A stretch of DNA of 64,000 bases from Geodermatophilaceae bacterium URHB0062 (GCA_000620185.1 JHVO01000016.1:117159-181158), one strand, 5' to 3'. Positions 1 through 7,832 are shown, counted from the first letter of the stretch. The notes: generated by a model not told the origin, from the letters alone. Program-made: numbers and translations.

Positions 1-1383
1 CGTGCCAGGCGTCAGCGTCGTCCCCGTGCATCGGCCGCGCACGGCGAGCTCGTCGAGGACCACGGTGCCCTTCCTCGGTAACGCCCCGTCCTCGACGTCG
101 ACCACCACGGCGGAGAACGACTGCCCTTCCCGGCCGTGCAGCAGCCAGGCCTCGGTCGCGTCGACGACCGCGCGCTCCACGTCGCGGGTCCGCCGGTCCG
201 ACGCCGTCATGAGGCCGGGCAGCCCGGGAAGCGCGGCCCGCAGACCCGGCGCGGGCTCCTGCCCGGCCGCCAGGGCGAGGCAGACCTCGGTACCGAAACG
301 GTCGACCAGCCGGCGCAGGGGGGCGGTGACGTGCGCGTAGGGCGCGCCGACGCCGCTGTGTCCCGGCTGCCCGGGAGGAGCGCCGTCGAACGGTGTGTAG
401 GCGGCCCCGCGCAGCAGGATCGAGGCCTCCTCGAGGAAGGCGACGTGGCCCGGACGGCTCGGGTCGAGTGCCGCGATGACCGCACCCGGGTCGGCGCCGT
501 CCGGCCAGTCCACGCCGAGCGCGGGCGCCAGGAGGCGTAGCCGTTCGACGTCCTCGGGGCGGGCCGGTGGCAGCGTTCGCAGCACCCCCACCCCGCCGTC
601 GAGCATGAGGCGGGCGGCGCACCGGCCCGTGAGCAGGGAGACTTCGGCGTTCCACTGCTCGACCGGCAGATCGCCGCGCAGCACCAGAGTCCAGCCGCCG
701 TCCGGGCCGGCGACGACCTCCTGCTCCGGCGTGCCGAGCTGGATCGCGCCGCGCTCGGCCGCGCGCTGCTGCAGCAGCGAGCCGATCTCCGGCAGCAGCG
801 CCAGCGGCTCGGGGAGCGTGCCGGCGTCGGCCCGCGCCTGCATCGAGGGGTAGTCGAGCTGCGCGCGGCTCCGCACGCGTGCCCGGCGGAGGTCGACCGA
901 CACCGGCTGCCCGTCGGAGTCCAGGTCGATGGTCCAGAGGACGGCGGGGCGCAGCTGTCCCTCCAGCAGGCTGGCCGTGCCCTCGCTCAGCACGGGCGGA
1001 TGCAGCGGCGTGCGGCGATCGGGGGTGTAGAGCGTCTGGCCCCGCCGGCGCGCCTCGGCGTCGATCCGGTCGCCCAGGCGGACGAAGCCGCCGACGTCGG
1101 CGATCGCGTAGTGCACCCGGTAGCCGGAGCCCCGGGCGGCGAGGTGCACGGCCTGGTCGAGGTCACGGCTGCCGACGGGATCGAGGGTGACCAGCGGGAC
1201 GTCGGTGGCGTCGAGCTCCGGTAAGGGCGGCTCCGCGGCCCGCTCCTCGGCCTCCGCGACCACATCGGCGGGGAACTGTTCGGGGACGTCGAACTCCGCC
1301 CGGATGGCGGCGAAGTCGGGCCCCGCCCCCGCGGCAGCCGGCCAGCGCGGTACACGGATCGACGCTGACTGGATCACCGGCAC
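1..1383 (-). CDS. RNB-domain ribonuclease (RNase II/R family), 3' end cut by window edge
   Basis: The reverse strand is open for 461 codons from a GTG at 1383 to the left edge. An RNB exoribonuclease domain is readable: a DLDQA acidic motif near residue 74, then AIADV, then RRRGQTLYTPDRRTPLHPPVLSEG-like residues. These match the metal-binding aspartates and the substrate channel of RNase II/R, which degrades RNA 3' to 5'. There is no obvious N-terminal cold-shock domain and no room for a long C-terminal S1 domain, as in the short actinobacterial RNB proteins of about 470-490 residues. The start has GGGAAG nine bases upstream; a second in-frame GTG lies at 1377. Only the last residues appear to be missing. 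The family is certain from sequence; the substrate is unknown. Confidence 0.85.
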   Translation of the reverse strand, partial: MPVIQSASIRVPRWPAAAGAGPDFAAIRAEFDVPEQFPADVVAEAEERAAEPPLPELDATDVPLVTLDPVGSRDLDQAVHLAARGSGYRVHYAIADVGGFVRLGDRIDAEARRRGQTLYTPDRRTPLHPPVLSEGTASLLEGQLRPAVLWTIDLDSDGQPVSVDLRRARVRSRAQLDYPSMQARADAGTLPEPLALLPEIGSLLQQRAAERGAIQLGTPEQEVVAGPDGGWTLVLRGDLPVEQWNAEVSLLTGRCAARLMLDGGVGVLRTLPPARPEDVERLRLLAPALGVDWPDGADPGAVIAALDPSRPGHVAFLEEASILLRGAAYTPFDGAPPGQPGHSGVGAPYAHVTAPLRRLVDRFGTEVCLALAAGQEPAPGLRAALPGLPGLMTASDRRTRDVERAVVDATEAWLLHGREGQSFSAVVVDVEDGALPRKGTVVLDELAVRGRCTGTTLTPGT

Positions 1384-1417
1384 GCCCGCCAGCTTCCCAG
1401 AGGCCGCCGGGAGCCGC

Positions 1418-1433
1418 GGTTCCACGTGGAACC
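1418..1433. promoter_or_regulatory. parS-like palindrome (ParB site 1)
   Basis: GGTTCCACGTGGAACC is a perfect 16-base palindrome in the gap between the RNB ribonuclease start and the S4 gene. It contains the GTTCCACGTGGAAC core, one base from the actinobacterial parS consensus GTTTCACGTGGAAC. ParB, encoded at 44.1 kb, is the expected ligand. Confidence 0.75.
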
Positions 1434-1437
1434 GTGG

Positions 1438-1653
1438 TCAGCCGATGCGGACGTCGTCCATGCCCTCCACCGAGACCACGTCACCCCGGCGCAGCTGCCG
1501 CCCGCGGCGCTCCTCGGGCTCGCCGTTGACGCGCACCGCGCCGGCGAACAGCACGTCCTTGACCTGGGCGCCCGTGGGCACGGCGTCGACGAGCTTGAGC
1601 AGCTGACCGAGCCGGATGCTGTCCTCGCCGGGACGGATCTCGATGGTGCGCAC
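1438..1653 (-). CDS. Small S4-domain RNA-binding protein
   Basis: This 71-residue protein consists almost entirely of one S4 RNA-binding fold (residues about 12-68), with the typical RLGQLLKLVDAV, GAVRVNGEPEERRGRQL and RRGDVVSVEG segments. It resembles the YbcJ/RlbA-type stand-alone S4 proteins thought to bind structured RNA; no catalytic domain is attached. It starts at an ATG and lies in the same direction as the ribonuclease gene downstream, so the two could share a transcript, with a parS-like palindrome between them. RNA binding is family knowledge; the target is unknown. Confidence 0.8.
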   Translation of the reverse strand: MRTIEIRPGEDSIRLGQLLKLVDAVPTGAQVKDVLFAGAVRVNGEPEERRGRQLRRGDVVSVEGMDDVRIG

Positions 1654-1669
1654 GCCGTCCAGTCTCCCG

Positions 1670-2386
1670 TCACGCCGGACCGAGCTCGTCGCCGGTGCGC
1701 ACGGTCCCCGGTTCCCGGATCAGGGCGGCCATCGCGAGGTTGCCGCTGTGCACGCGGTGGATCGTCTTGAGCACGGAGGTGTCCCGGCCGATCCCTCCGC
1801 CCTGCGGCCGCGTCACCATCACGCAGCGCGGGATCGGCTCCACCACGTCGATCACCGCGCTCCCGAGCCGCATCGTGGACCCGACCAGCCCGCTCTCACC
1901 CGCGCCGTCCAGCACGACGTTGGACCGGAACCTGCGTCGGTCCCACTCACCCAGAGTGCCGGTCGAGACCAGGGACAGCCGTCCGTTGGCGTTGTCGTGG
2001 AAGGCCCCACCGGCCGCCCCCTCCCAGTCGTGCCAGCCCGACCGTTCGTCGAGGTCGTCGTCCGGGCTCTCGTAGCGGCGCCGCTCGGTGACGTCGGCGG
2101 CCGAGCGCAGGCTGACCGGGCGTCCGAGCCACTCGGACAGGACGGCGTCGTCGGCCGACAGGGTGCCGTCGGGCAAGACGATCTCGACGCCACCGTCGCC
2201 GCGCAGCCGGGCGGCGGCGAACAGCAGGTCGGGCTCGCGGCGCGCGGTCAGGCCCAAGCCCGTCGCCACGTCGAACAAGGCCCACTGTCGGTCGCCCTCG
2301 ATGCCGCCGGCACCGACGCGGGCGACGTCGAGCCGTTCGCCCTGCAGGGACTTCACGGGGTAGCGCCAGAGCTCGAGCACCCGCAT
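1670..2386 (-). CDS. MOSC-domain protein with N-terminal beta barrel
   Basis: The 238-residue protein starts with the RVLELWRYPVKSLQGE segment typical of the MOSC N-terminal beta barrel, followed by a MOSC core (residues about 90-230). The C-terminal half carries a conserved single cysteine (IPRCVMVTRPQGG), which in this superfamily carries sulfide or the molybdenum cofactor. MOSC proteins transfer sulfur to the molybdenum cofactor or reduce N-hydroxylated compounds. The ATG at 2386 was chosen because GGGAGA lies just upstream and the domain begins at once; an upstream in-frame start would add 22 residues with no domain match. Substrate unknown. Confidence 0.85.
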   Translation of the reverse strand: MRVLELWRYPVKSLQGERLDVARVGAGGIEGDRQWALFDVATGLGLTARREPDLLFAAARLRGDGGVEIVLPDGTLSADDAVLSEWLGRPVSLRSAADVTERRRYESPDDDLDERSGWHDWEGAAGGAFHDNANGRLSLVSTGTLGEWDRRRFRSNVVLDGAGESGLVGSTMRLGSAVIDVVEPIPRCVMVTRPQGGGIGRDTSVLKTIHRVHSGNLAMAALIREPGTVRTGDELGPA

Positions 2387-2467
2387 GTCGTTCTCCCGTC
2401 TGCCCGGCCGGAGGACCGGTCCAGCGCTCGCCGGCCGATCCCCGGCGGCCACCCCACCACACCGGGG

Positions 2468-3109
2468 TCAGCCATCGAACGGGTCCTGCCCTTTGGGCAC
2501 GAGCGAGACGCGCACCAGACCAGCGGCGAACCGCGCCAGGTCGTCGGGCGCGACCATGCCGGCCAGCCGGTTCCTGTCCTCGGGCAGCCCGACCCGGCCG
2601 GCCCCCGCGCAGGCACGCTCGTCGAGGTACGGCCGCAGCCACGGCCAGACCTGCTGCACCTCCCGCAGGAAAACCCCCGCACCGGTCGGCCCGATGCCCT
2701 TCACCTGCTGCACGAGACCGGCGGCCCGGCCGACGTCGCCGTCGGCCTCGGTCGCCAGCCGACGCAGATCGCCGCCGTAGCGATCGAGGACCAGTTCGGC
2801 CATCTCGCGCAGCTGGGTGGCGCTCCGCTCGTCGTAGCGGCGGTAACCGGCCCGGCCGAGGGCGGCGACCACCCGCGATCGCGGAGCGTCGCGCGTCCGG
2901 ACAGGAGAGGTCCAGCCCGCCGAGATTAGCTCCCGGGTGGCCGCGACGGCGATGCCGGCAGCGATGCGCGCAGACAGCAACTGGGCGAGCACGAGCAGCT
3001 GGAACAGCGGCGCCGGCTCGTCGGTGAGCCGGATGCCCGCGTCGTCGGCGTACGTGCGGCCATGACGGTCGAGGACCCGCGGGACGACGTCCTCGGGGGA
3101 GAGATCCAT
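2468..3109 (-). CDS. HhH-GPD-like (endonuclease III-like) protein, probable catalytic residues missing
   Basis: This 213-residue helical protein has one recognisable helix-hairpin-helix (VQQVKGIGPTGAGVFLREV) in the second half, as in base-excision glycosylases. The lysine of the Nth LPGVGRKTA motif is replaced by Thr (GIGPTGAG). No VDTH aspartate motif and no C-terminal four-cysteine iron-sulfur loop are visible. Actinobacterial homologues are usually just called endonuclease. DNA binding is plausible, glycosylase activity doubtful. ATG 3109 is preferred to GTG 3115 because GGTAGG sits eight bases before it. It is divergent from the DUF222 gene, across a gap with two DnaA boxes. Confidence 0.7.
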   Translation of the reverse strand: MDLSPEDVVPRVLDRHGRTYADDAGIRLTDEPAPLFQLLVLAQLLSARIAAGIAVAATRELISAGWTSPVRTRDAPRSRVVAALGRAGYRRYDERSATQLREMAELVLDRYGGDLRRLATEADGDVGRAAGLVQQVKGIGPTGAGVFLREVQQVWPWLRPYLDERACAGAGRVGLPEDRNRLAGMVAPDDLARFAAGLVRVSLVPKGQDPFDG

Positions 3110-3150
3110 GTGCACTGCCTACCGCTCATCGGGGGGCCGGAGCGGTGGAC

Positions 3151-3177
3151 CTGTGGATGACCAGCGCTTGTCCACAG
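3151..3177. promoter_or_regulatory. Inverted pair of DnaA boxes / short inverted repeat
   Basis: A perfect TTGTCCACA lies at 3168-3176, and TCATCCACA is on the opposite strand at 3152-3160. They face each other and form the inverted repeat CTGTGGA...TCCACAG with a 13-base spacer. The site lies in the gap between two divergent genes, about 33 kb from the presumed origin. Confidence 0.5.
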
Positions 3178-3264
3178 GTTCGCCGAACTGCGGTTTCCCG
3201 CCGTCCTCCGCTCCTAGTCTTCGCTCACACGTTCGAGCCGACGTCGTCGAGGAGGTGGTCGCCC

Positions 3265-4497
3265 GTGTCGGAGTTGCACTCGCTGCTCGATCAGCTGGCC
3301 GCCCTCCATCTGCCGACCGTCGATCCGGACGAATGCGCTGACGAGGAGCTGCTCGCCGGCATGCCCGTGCTGCAGTCGGGCCTGAACCAGTTGAGCGCCC
3401 TGCTCACCCGCTGCGTGGCGGTGGCGGACCGGCGGGGCGCCCAACGGGCCGATGGCATGGCGTCGATGAAGAGCTGGCTGACCGGTCACTGCCGGCTGGC
3501 CGGCCGCGACGCGGCGGCGCTGATCCGTGACGGCCGGCGTCTGGCCCAGCTGCCTGCTCTGGCGTCCGCGTACAGCGCGGGCGAGGTCAGCGCCACACAC
3601 GTAGGGGTGGTGACGGCCGCAGTGACGCCGGCGCGCGTGGCCGTCGCGGCGGCCAACGGCATCGACCTGCTGACGACCGACCAGGTGCTCACGGCCGCGG
3701 CCCGCGCCCTGGGCCCGGAGGACACGGCCAAGGCCGTGCGCCACTGGGTGGCCGGGATCGATCCGGACGGCGCGCTGGACGACGCGGCGGGTCTGCCCCG
3801 GGTGTTCCGGATGGCGGTCAGCGCCAATGGCCGGGTGTACCTCTCCGGCCACACCGACGCGGTCGGCGGCGACATGCTCCACGCCGCCCTGGAAGCGGTC
3901 ATGAACGGGCACCGCCCCGCCGGTGACCGACGCAGCCACGGTGAGCGCATGGGCGATGCCCTCGTCGAGCTCGCACGACAGGCGCTGCACGACGGCGGCC
4001 TGCCGCAGGTGCGGGGCGAGCGTCCTCAGGTACGTGTGTCGATCGACCTCATGGCGCTGTGTGCCGAACGGGCCGCCGTCGGGGTGGTCGGCGGCGAGCT
4101 GCTGTTCGCCGGACCGATCACCCCCGAGACCGCCCGCCGGCTGGCCTGCGACGCAGGTGTCGTCCGGATCATCACCGGACCTGACGGCCTCCCCGTGGAC
4201 GTCGGCCGTGAGCAGCGAACCGCCACGGCCGCGATCCGCCGGGCGACCGAGGAGCGGGACCGGCACTGCGTCTTCGCCGGCTGCACCGCACCGCCCGCCT
4301 GGTGCGACGTCCATCATCCCTGGCACTGGGCCTACGGCGGTCCCACGAGTCTCGACAACTCGGCCCTCCTCTGCGAGCGCCACCACACCTGCTGTCACGA
4401 GGGCGGGTTCACCGTCGCCCGCGATCCCGGTACCGCCGTGTGGCACACCTACCGGCCGGACGGCAGCGAGGTCCGGATCCGCGGGGCCAGCCCCTGA
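3265..4497 (+). CDS. DUF222 / HNH endonuclease-like protein (13E12 family)
   Basis: The 410-residue protein has an N-terminal DUF222 helical region (residues about 5-260) and a C-terminal HNH nuclease motif. In the HNH part, CVFAGC, CDVHH (the catalytic-type His pair), then SLDNSALLCERHH can be seen near residues 340-385. This is the architecture of the mycobacterial 13E12-repeat proteins, an expanded actinobacterial family of unproven role. The start is the GTG at 3265, preceded by GAGGAGGTGG; the frame is open 40 codons further up without a better start. A GC hairpin follows the stop. The gene stands alone and may be mobile, but no repeats border it. Confidence 0.85.
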   Translation: MSELHSLLDQLAALHLPTVDPDECADEELLAGMPVLQSGLNQLSALLTRCVAVADRRGAQRADGMASMKSWLTGHCRLAGRDAAALIRDGRRLAQLPALASAYSAGEVSATHVGVVTAAVTPARVAVAAANGIDLLTTDQVLTAAARALGPEDTAKAVRHWVAGIDPDGALDDAAGLPRVFRMAVSANGRVYLSGHTDAVGGDMLHAALEAVMNGHRPAGDRRSHGERMGDALVELARQALHDGGLPQVRGERPQVRVSIDLMALCAERAAVGVVGGELLFAGPITPETARRLACDAGVVRIITGPDGLPVDVGREQRTATAAIRRATEERDRHCVFAGCTAPPAWCDVHHPWHWAYGGPTSLDNSALLCERHHTCCHEGGFTVARDPGTAVWHTYRPDGSEVRIRGASP

Positions 4498-4502
4498 CGG
4501 CT

Positions 4503-4522
4503 GCGGCGGCGGCTGCCGCCGC
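4503..4522 (+). terminator. Possible hairpin after the HNH gene
   Basis: GCGGCGGC at 4503-4510 pairs perfectly with GCCGCCGC at 4515-4522 across a four-base loop, starting six bases after the stop codon. No T-run follows, as is usual in high-GC actinobacteria, so termination is only an inference. Confidence 0.35.
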
Positions 4523-4592
4523 CGTCGCTCGGGAACCGGCCCGGGAACGTCCCCGGGTACCGTCGCGTGGGACCCACGTCACAAGGAGAGCT

Positions 4593-5774
4593 GTGCCCGT
4601 CGATCGCGAACTGCCCACCCGCGAGGCCGAGGACCTGATCGCGCTGACCCGCGAGATCGCCGACGCCGAACTGGCACCGAAGGCCGCACAGTACGAGCGC
4701 GAGGAGCGCTTCCCCCGTGAGGTGTTCCGCCTCCTCGGCGACGCCGGCCTGCTCGGGCTGCCCTTCGCCGAGGACATCGGCGGTGGCGCCCAGCCCTACG
4801 AGGTCTACCTCCAGGTCGTGGAGGAGCTGTCCGCCCGCTGGGCGAGCGTGGCGCTGGGGCTGAGCGTCCACACCCTGGCCTGCTTCCCCATCGACCGGTT
4901 CGGCACGGCCGAGCAACGCCGCGACCTGCTGCCCAAGCTCGTCGGCGGCCGACTGCTCGGTGCCTACTGCCTCTCGGAGGCGCACGCGGGCTCCGACCCC
5001 GCCGCCATGCGCGCCACCGCCAAGCGCGGGGACGACGGCTGGCTGGCCAGCGGCGAGAAGGCCTGGGTGACCCATGGTGGGCAGGCCGACTTCTACTCGA
5101 CGTTCCTGCGGACGCCCGACGACACCGCGACGGCGGGCGGGGGACGGCACGGCATCTCCTGCTTCCACCTGACACCGGACATGTCCGGGTTCAGCGCCGC
5201 CAAGCCCGAGGAGAAGATGGGGCTGACCGGCTCCACCACCGCCGCGATGCGCCTGGAGGACGTCCCGATTCCCCGTGATCGGCTGGTCGGCGCCCCGGGG
5301 CAGGGCCTGTCCATCGCCCTCGCTGCCCTGGACTCCGGCCGGCTCGGCGTCAGTGCGGTGGCGGTCGGGCTGGCCCAGTCGGCACTCGACCTGGCCGTCT
5401 CCTACGCGACCGAGCGGGAGACGTTCGGCCGGCCGATCGTCGAGCACCAGGGGCTGGCCTTCCTGCTCGCGGACATGGCCGCGGCCGTGGAGTCCGCCCG
5501 TGCGACCTATCTGGTGGCGGCGCGGCGGAAGGACGCCGGCAAGCCGTTCTCCCGTCAGGCGAGCATCGCCAAGCTGGTCTGCACCGACGCCGCCATGAAG
5601 GTGACGACCGACGCCGTGCAGGTGCTCGGCGGCGCCGGCTACACCCGCGACCACCCGGCCGAGCGCTACATGCGCGAGGCCAAGGTCATGCAGATCTTCG
5701 AGGGCACCAACCAGATCCAGCGGTTGGTGATCGGCAAGTCGCTCGCCGGCGAGGCGGCGCGCGCCGGGCGCTGA
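4593..5774 (+). CDS. Acyl-CoA dehydrogenase
   Basis: This is a 393-residue, full-length FAD-dependent acyl-CoA dehydrogenase, oxidising acyl-CoA to trans-2-enoyl-CoA with electrons passed to ETF. Landmarks are the N-terminal helical domain, YCLSEAHAGSDP (flavin/substrate loop), KAWVTHGG, RETFGRPI, QVLGGAGYTRD, and FEGTNQIQ near the C-terminus. Glu370 is at the position of the catalytic base of medium-chain enzymes. The GTG at 4593 has AAGGAGAG immediately upstream and gives the usual length; a TACCGT -10-like hexamer is at 4558. Chain length or branched-chain preference cannot be read from sequence. It appears monocistronic. Confidence 0.92.
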   Translation: MPVDRELPTREAEDLIALTREIADAELAPKAAQYEREERFPREVFRLLGDAGLLGLPFAEDIGGGAQPYEVYLQVVEELSARWASVALGLSVHTLACFPIDRFGTAEQRRDLLPKLVGGRLLGAYCLSEAHAGSDPAAMRATAKRGDDGWLASGEKAWVTHGGQADFYSTFLRTPDDTATAGGGRHGISCFHLTPDMSGFSAAKPEEKMGLTGSTTAAMRLEDVPIPRDRLVGAPGQGLSIALAALDSGRLGVSAVAVGLAQSALDLAVSYATERETFGRPIVEHQGLAFLLADMAAAVESARATYLVAARRKDAGKPFSRQASIAKLVCTDAAMKVTTDAVQVLGGAGYTRDHPAERYMREAKVMQIFEGTNQIQRLVIGKSLAGEAARAGR

Positions 5775-5844
5775 CGCACGGATCCGACCGGCCTCCGGGG
5801 AGGGGCGGTCCGCTGGACCGGAGAGAGCTCCGGCAGCACACTGA

Positions 5845-5863
5845 CCTCCTCGGTCCGAGGAGG
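5845..5863 (+). promoter_or_regulatory. Hairpin burying the Shine-Dalgarno of the DUF1707 gene
   Basis: CCTCCTCG (5845-5852), a GTC loop, and CGAGGAGG (5856-5863) form a perfect 8-bp stem. The right arm contains the GAGGAGG ribosome-binding site of the gene starting six bases later at 5870, so the closed hairpin would hide it from the ribosome. Regulatory use is inference. Confidence 0.4.
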
Positions 5864-5869
5864 CCAGTG

Positions 5870-6337
5870 ATGCCCGAGCCCCACCTTCGTGCGTCCGACA
5901 TGGATCGCACGGCCGTCGCCACAGCGCTGGGCGAGCACATGGCCGCGGGCCGGCTGACTCTGGCCGAGTACGAGGAACGGCTGACCCACGTCTACGCGAC
6001 GAAGACCCTCGGCGGGTTGGCCACGCTCACCGCCGACCTGCCGCCACTGCCTCCGGCCGCCGTCCCGGCGCCGGCGCCCGCGCGTCGCCCTGCACCGTCG
6101 CGGGGGCACGCCTGCGGGCAGCGGGGTTCCTCCACCCGCTCGCAGTGGGCGGCCTGGACCCGAACGGCGCTGATCGTGCTCACGATCTGGGCGCTGATCG
6201 CGATCACCAGCGGAACGGCCATGGGCTTCTGGCCCGTGTGGGTGATCGGCCCGTGGGGCGCGGTCCTCCTGGCCCGGACGCTGACCGGCGGCGGCCGCGG
6301 GCACCACCCGGGCGAGCGGCAGCGCATCCGCGCCTGA
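5870..6337 (+). CDS. DUF1707 membrane protein with C-terminal 2TM domain
   Basis: The 155-residue protein opens with a DUF1707 (SHOCT-like) module, residues about 4-56, with LRASDMDRTAVATAL, GRLTLAEYEERL and TKTLGGLATLTADLP. A Pro/Ala linker leads to two hydrophobic segments (about 103-140), IVLTIWALIAITSG and FWPVWVIGPWGAVLLA, a typical 2TM tail. DUF1707 proteins are common small membrane-anchored actinobacterial proteins of unknown function. ATG 5870 is preferred to GTG 5867 because of spacing to GAGGAGG. The gene is monocistronic; a 13-bp tandem repeat begins five bases after its stop. Confidence 0.8.
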   Translation: MPEPHLRASDMDRTAVATALGEHMAAGRLTLAEYEERLTHVYATKTLGGLATLTADLPPLPPAAVPAPAPARRPAPSRGHACGQRGSSTRSQWAAWTRTALIVLTIWALIAITSGTAMGFWPVWVIGPWGAVLLARTLTGGGRGHHPGERQRIRA

Positions 6338-6342
6338 TCGCC

Positions 6343-6420
6343 CGACCGACCGGCCCGGCCGACCGGCCCGACCGACCGGCCCGACCGACCGGCCCGACCG
6401 ACCGGCCCGACCGACCGGCC
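6343..6420. repeat. Six tandem copies of a 13-bp unit
   Basis: The unit CGACCGACCGGCC is repeated six times without a gap (6343, 6356, 6369, 6382, 6395, 6408); only the second copy differs, by one A-to-G change. It sits between the stop codons of two convergent genes. The near-perfect identity suggests recent slippage expansion. Confidence 0.95.
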
Positions 6421-6466
6421 CGAAGGGACGGTTCAGCAAGCGGCGAGTGAGCCGGTTCTGCCTGGA

Positions 6467-6817
6467 TCAGGCGGCGACGCGGTGGTGGTGGCAGCGACCG
6501 TTGGCGGTGCCGCGGGCCGCACAGGGCGCCCCGGCCTTGGTCCGGCCGCCGGAGTCCCCGCAGCGGACGGGGCCGATCGGCTGAGCCGCCGGAACGCTGC
6601 CGGCCCGACGCGTGAAGGGCAGGACGACGGCGTCGGCGGCCGGGGCAGGCTCGACGGTCGTGGCAGAGAGCGGAGCGGCGACCGGAGCCACCGGCGCCAC
6701 GGGGGGCACGACCGCCGGCGAGCCGGCGGCCCGGTGGCGGGCGACAACGCGGCGGAGGGCCGCCGAGGCGGTCAGACCGGCGGTGAGGACGACGAGGGCG
6801 ACGGAGGTGCGGCGCAT
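6467..6817 (-). CDS. Small anchored protein with C-terminal Cys/His motif
   Basis: The 116-residue protein has a hydrophobic N-terminus (VALVVLTAGLTASAAL) that may be a signal anchor, a Pro/Ala/Val-rich middle, and a compact tail from about residue 85. The tail has cysteines spaced C-x10-C-x9-C with a following HHH. This resembles the CG..T..G.PC....NG.C..H signature of small zinc-binding-like proteins, some linked to phage or transposons. No Shine-Dalgarno is obvious at ATG 6817. Convergent with DUF1707 across the tandem repeat. Coding is likely from frame bias and the motif; function unknown. Confidence 0.6.
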   Translation of the reverse strand: MRRTSVALVVLTAGLTASAALRRVVARHRAAGSPAVVPPVAPVAPVAAPLSATTVEPAPAADAVVLPFTRRAGSVPAAQPIGPVRCGDSGGRTKAGAPCAARGTANGRCHHHRVAA

Positions 6818-7034
6818 GCCTAATCAATCGGCAGTCCACCACCGGACGGGAACACGGTCGAGCGACCCGAGGCATCAAGGCAAAGCCGCTGACCGGTGTC
6901 ACTCGTGCGCGCGCCCGTGGCGCCAGGGCGGAAGAGCGCGGCCCCGCGAGGAGGTGTCGGCAGGGGCCGGCCGATCTCGAGGCCCCCGTTCTCCCGACGG
7001 AGCAGCGGCACCGGAACCGCCGGTCAGGAGACGG

Positions 7035-7496
7035 TCACGGGCTCCGTGGGCGCTGCCACTCGGTCGGGGTCGACCGGGGGACGACGCGGTTCCCGGCCTG
7101 TGCGGCGACCCCGGGGTCGTCCGCGTACAGCCTGATCTGCATCCCGCCAGGGTCGCGGAAGCCCATGGCGTGGCCGCGCGAGGCCGTGACGGTCGGGCTG
7201 TGCCAGCTGCCGAGGTCGTCGAGGGGCGTGGCCCGGTCGTCGAGTGCTTCCCGCGTCGTCGCGAGCACGAACGGATCCGCGTCCTCCAGGGCGGCGGCGA
7301 GCGCGGGGTTCTCGCGGAGCGCGAGCTCGAAGTCGGCACCGGGCACCCGGAAGCGCATGACCCGCACGACCCCGTCCTCGTCCTCGAAGGTCAGGGCGAG
7401 CTCCAACCCGGACACCTGCTCGTACCCGGCACGGCTGCGCGCCAGGGAGGACACCCAGATCGTGATGTGCCGGACCCCCGTCCCCCGTGCAGCCAT
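7035..7496 (-). CDS. VOC (glyoxalase/dioxygenase superfamily) protein
   Basis: This 153-residue protein has a paired beta-alpha-beta-beta-beta VOC fold: VRHITIWVSSLARSRAGYEQ at the front, FELALRENP in the middle, and GHAMGFRDPGGMQIRLYAD at the end, the usual second metal-side segment. One His near the start (RHITIW) and a late acidic/polar end could provide metal ligands, but the full set is uncertain. VOC enzymes range from glyoxalases to resistance proteins, so no reaction is assigned. ATG 7496 begins exactly at the fold; an ATG at 7529 would add 11 residues. It lies downstream of tRNA-Leu on the same strand. Confidence 0.75.
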   Translation of the reverse strand: MAARGTGVRHITIWVSSLARSRAGYEQVSGLELALTFEDEDGVVRVMRFRVPGADFELALRENPALAAALEDADPFVLATTREALDDRATPLDDLGSWHSPTVTASRGHAMGFRDPGGMQIRLYADDPGVAAQAGNRVVPRSTPTEWQRPRSP

Positions 7497-7614
7497 GACA
7501 ACGAGCCTGGAAGGACGAGGACCCTGCATCAGCGCTCGCGCGCCCGGCCGAACGCAAGCACCCGGGAACGCCGAACGCCGCCGGGTCCCCCCGACGGCGT
7601 CCTGTCGATCTCGG

Positions 7615-7697
7615 TGGGCAAGGGGGGAGTTGAACCCCCACGTCCTTTCGGACACACGGACCTGAACCGTGCGCGTCTGCCATTCCGCCACTTGCCC
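7615..7697 (-). tRNA. tRNA-Leu (anticodon CAG)
   Basis: Acceptor GGGCAAG pairs with CTTGCCC. The anticodon stem CACGG/CCGTG encloses TTCAGGT, giving CAG (reads CUG). The long variable arm GTCCGAAAGGAC marks a class II tRNA, and the T-loop is GTTCAACTC. No CCA is encoded. CUG is the dominant Leu codon in this genome. Confidence 0.97.
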
Positions 7698-7832
7698 TGG
7701 CGAGCGCCGACATTAGCAGTTCCCCGCGCGGCCACCGGCGAGGGGGTTGGTCGCCGGCCGCCGGACAGCCCTCCGCGGAACCACCATCGGGGCGTCGCGG
7801 GTTCCTGGCCGGTAACCCGCGCGCGTCCCGGC

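Noticed and set aside
6343..6420. Possible CRISPR array
   Set aside because: The 13-bp units are contiguous without spacers and no cas genes are present anywhere in the window.
6820..7011. 63-codon reverse frame between the small Cys protein and the VOC gene
   Set aside because: No ribosome-binding site, no motif, composition typical of non-coding GC-rich DNA.
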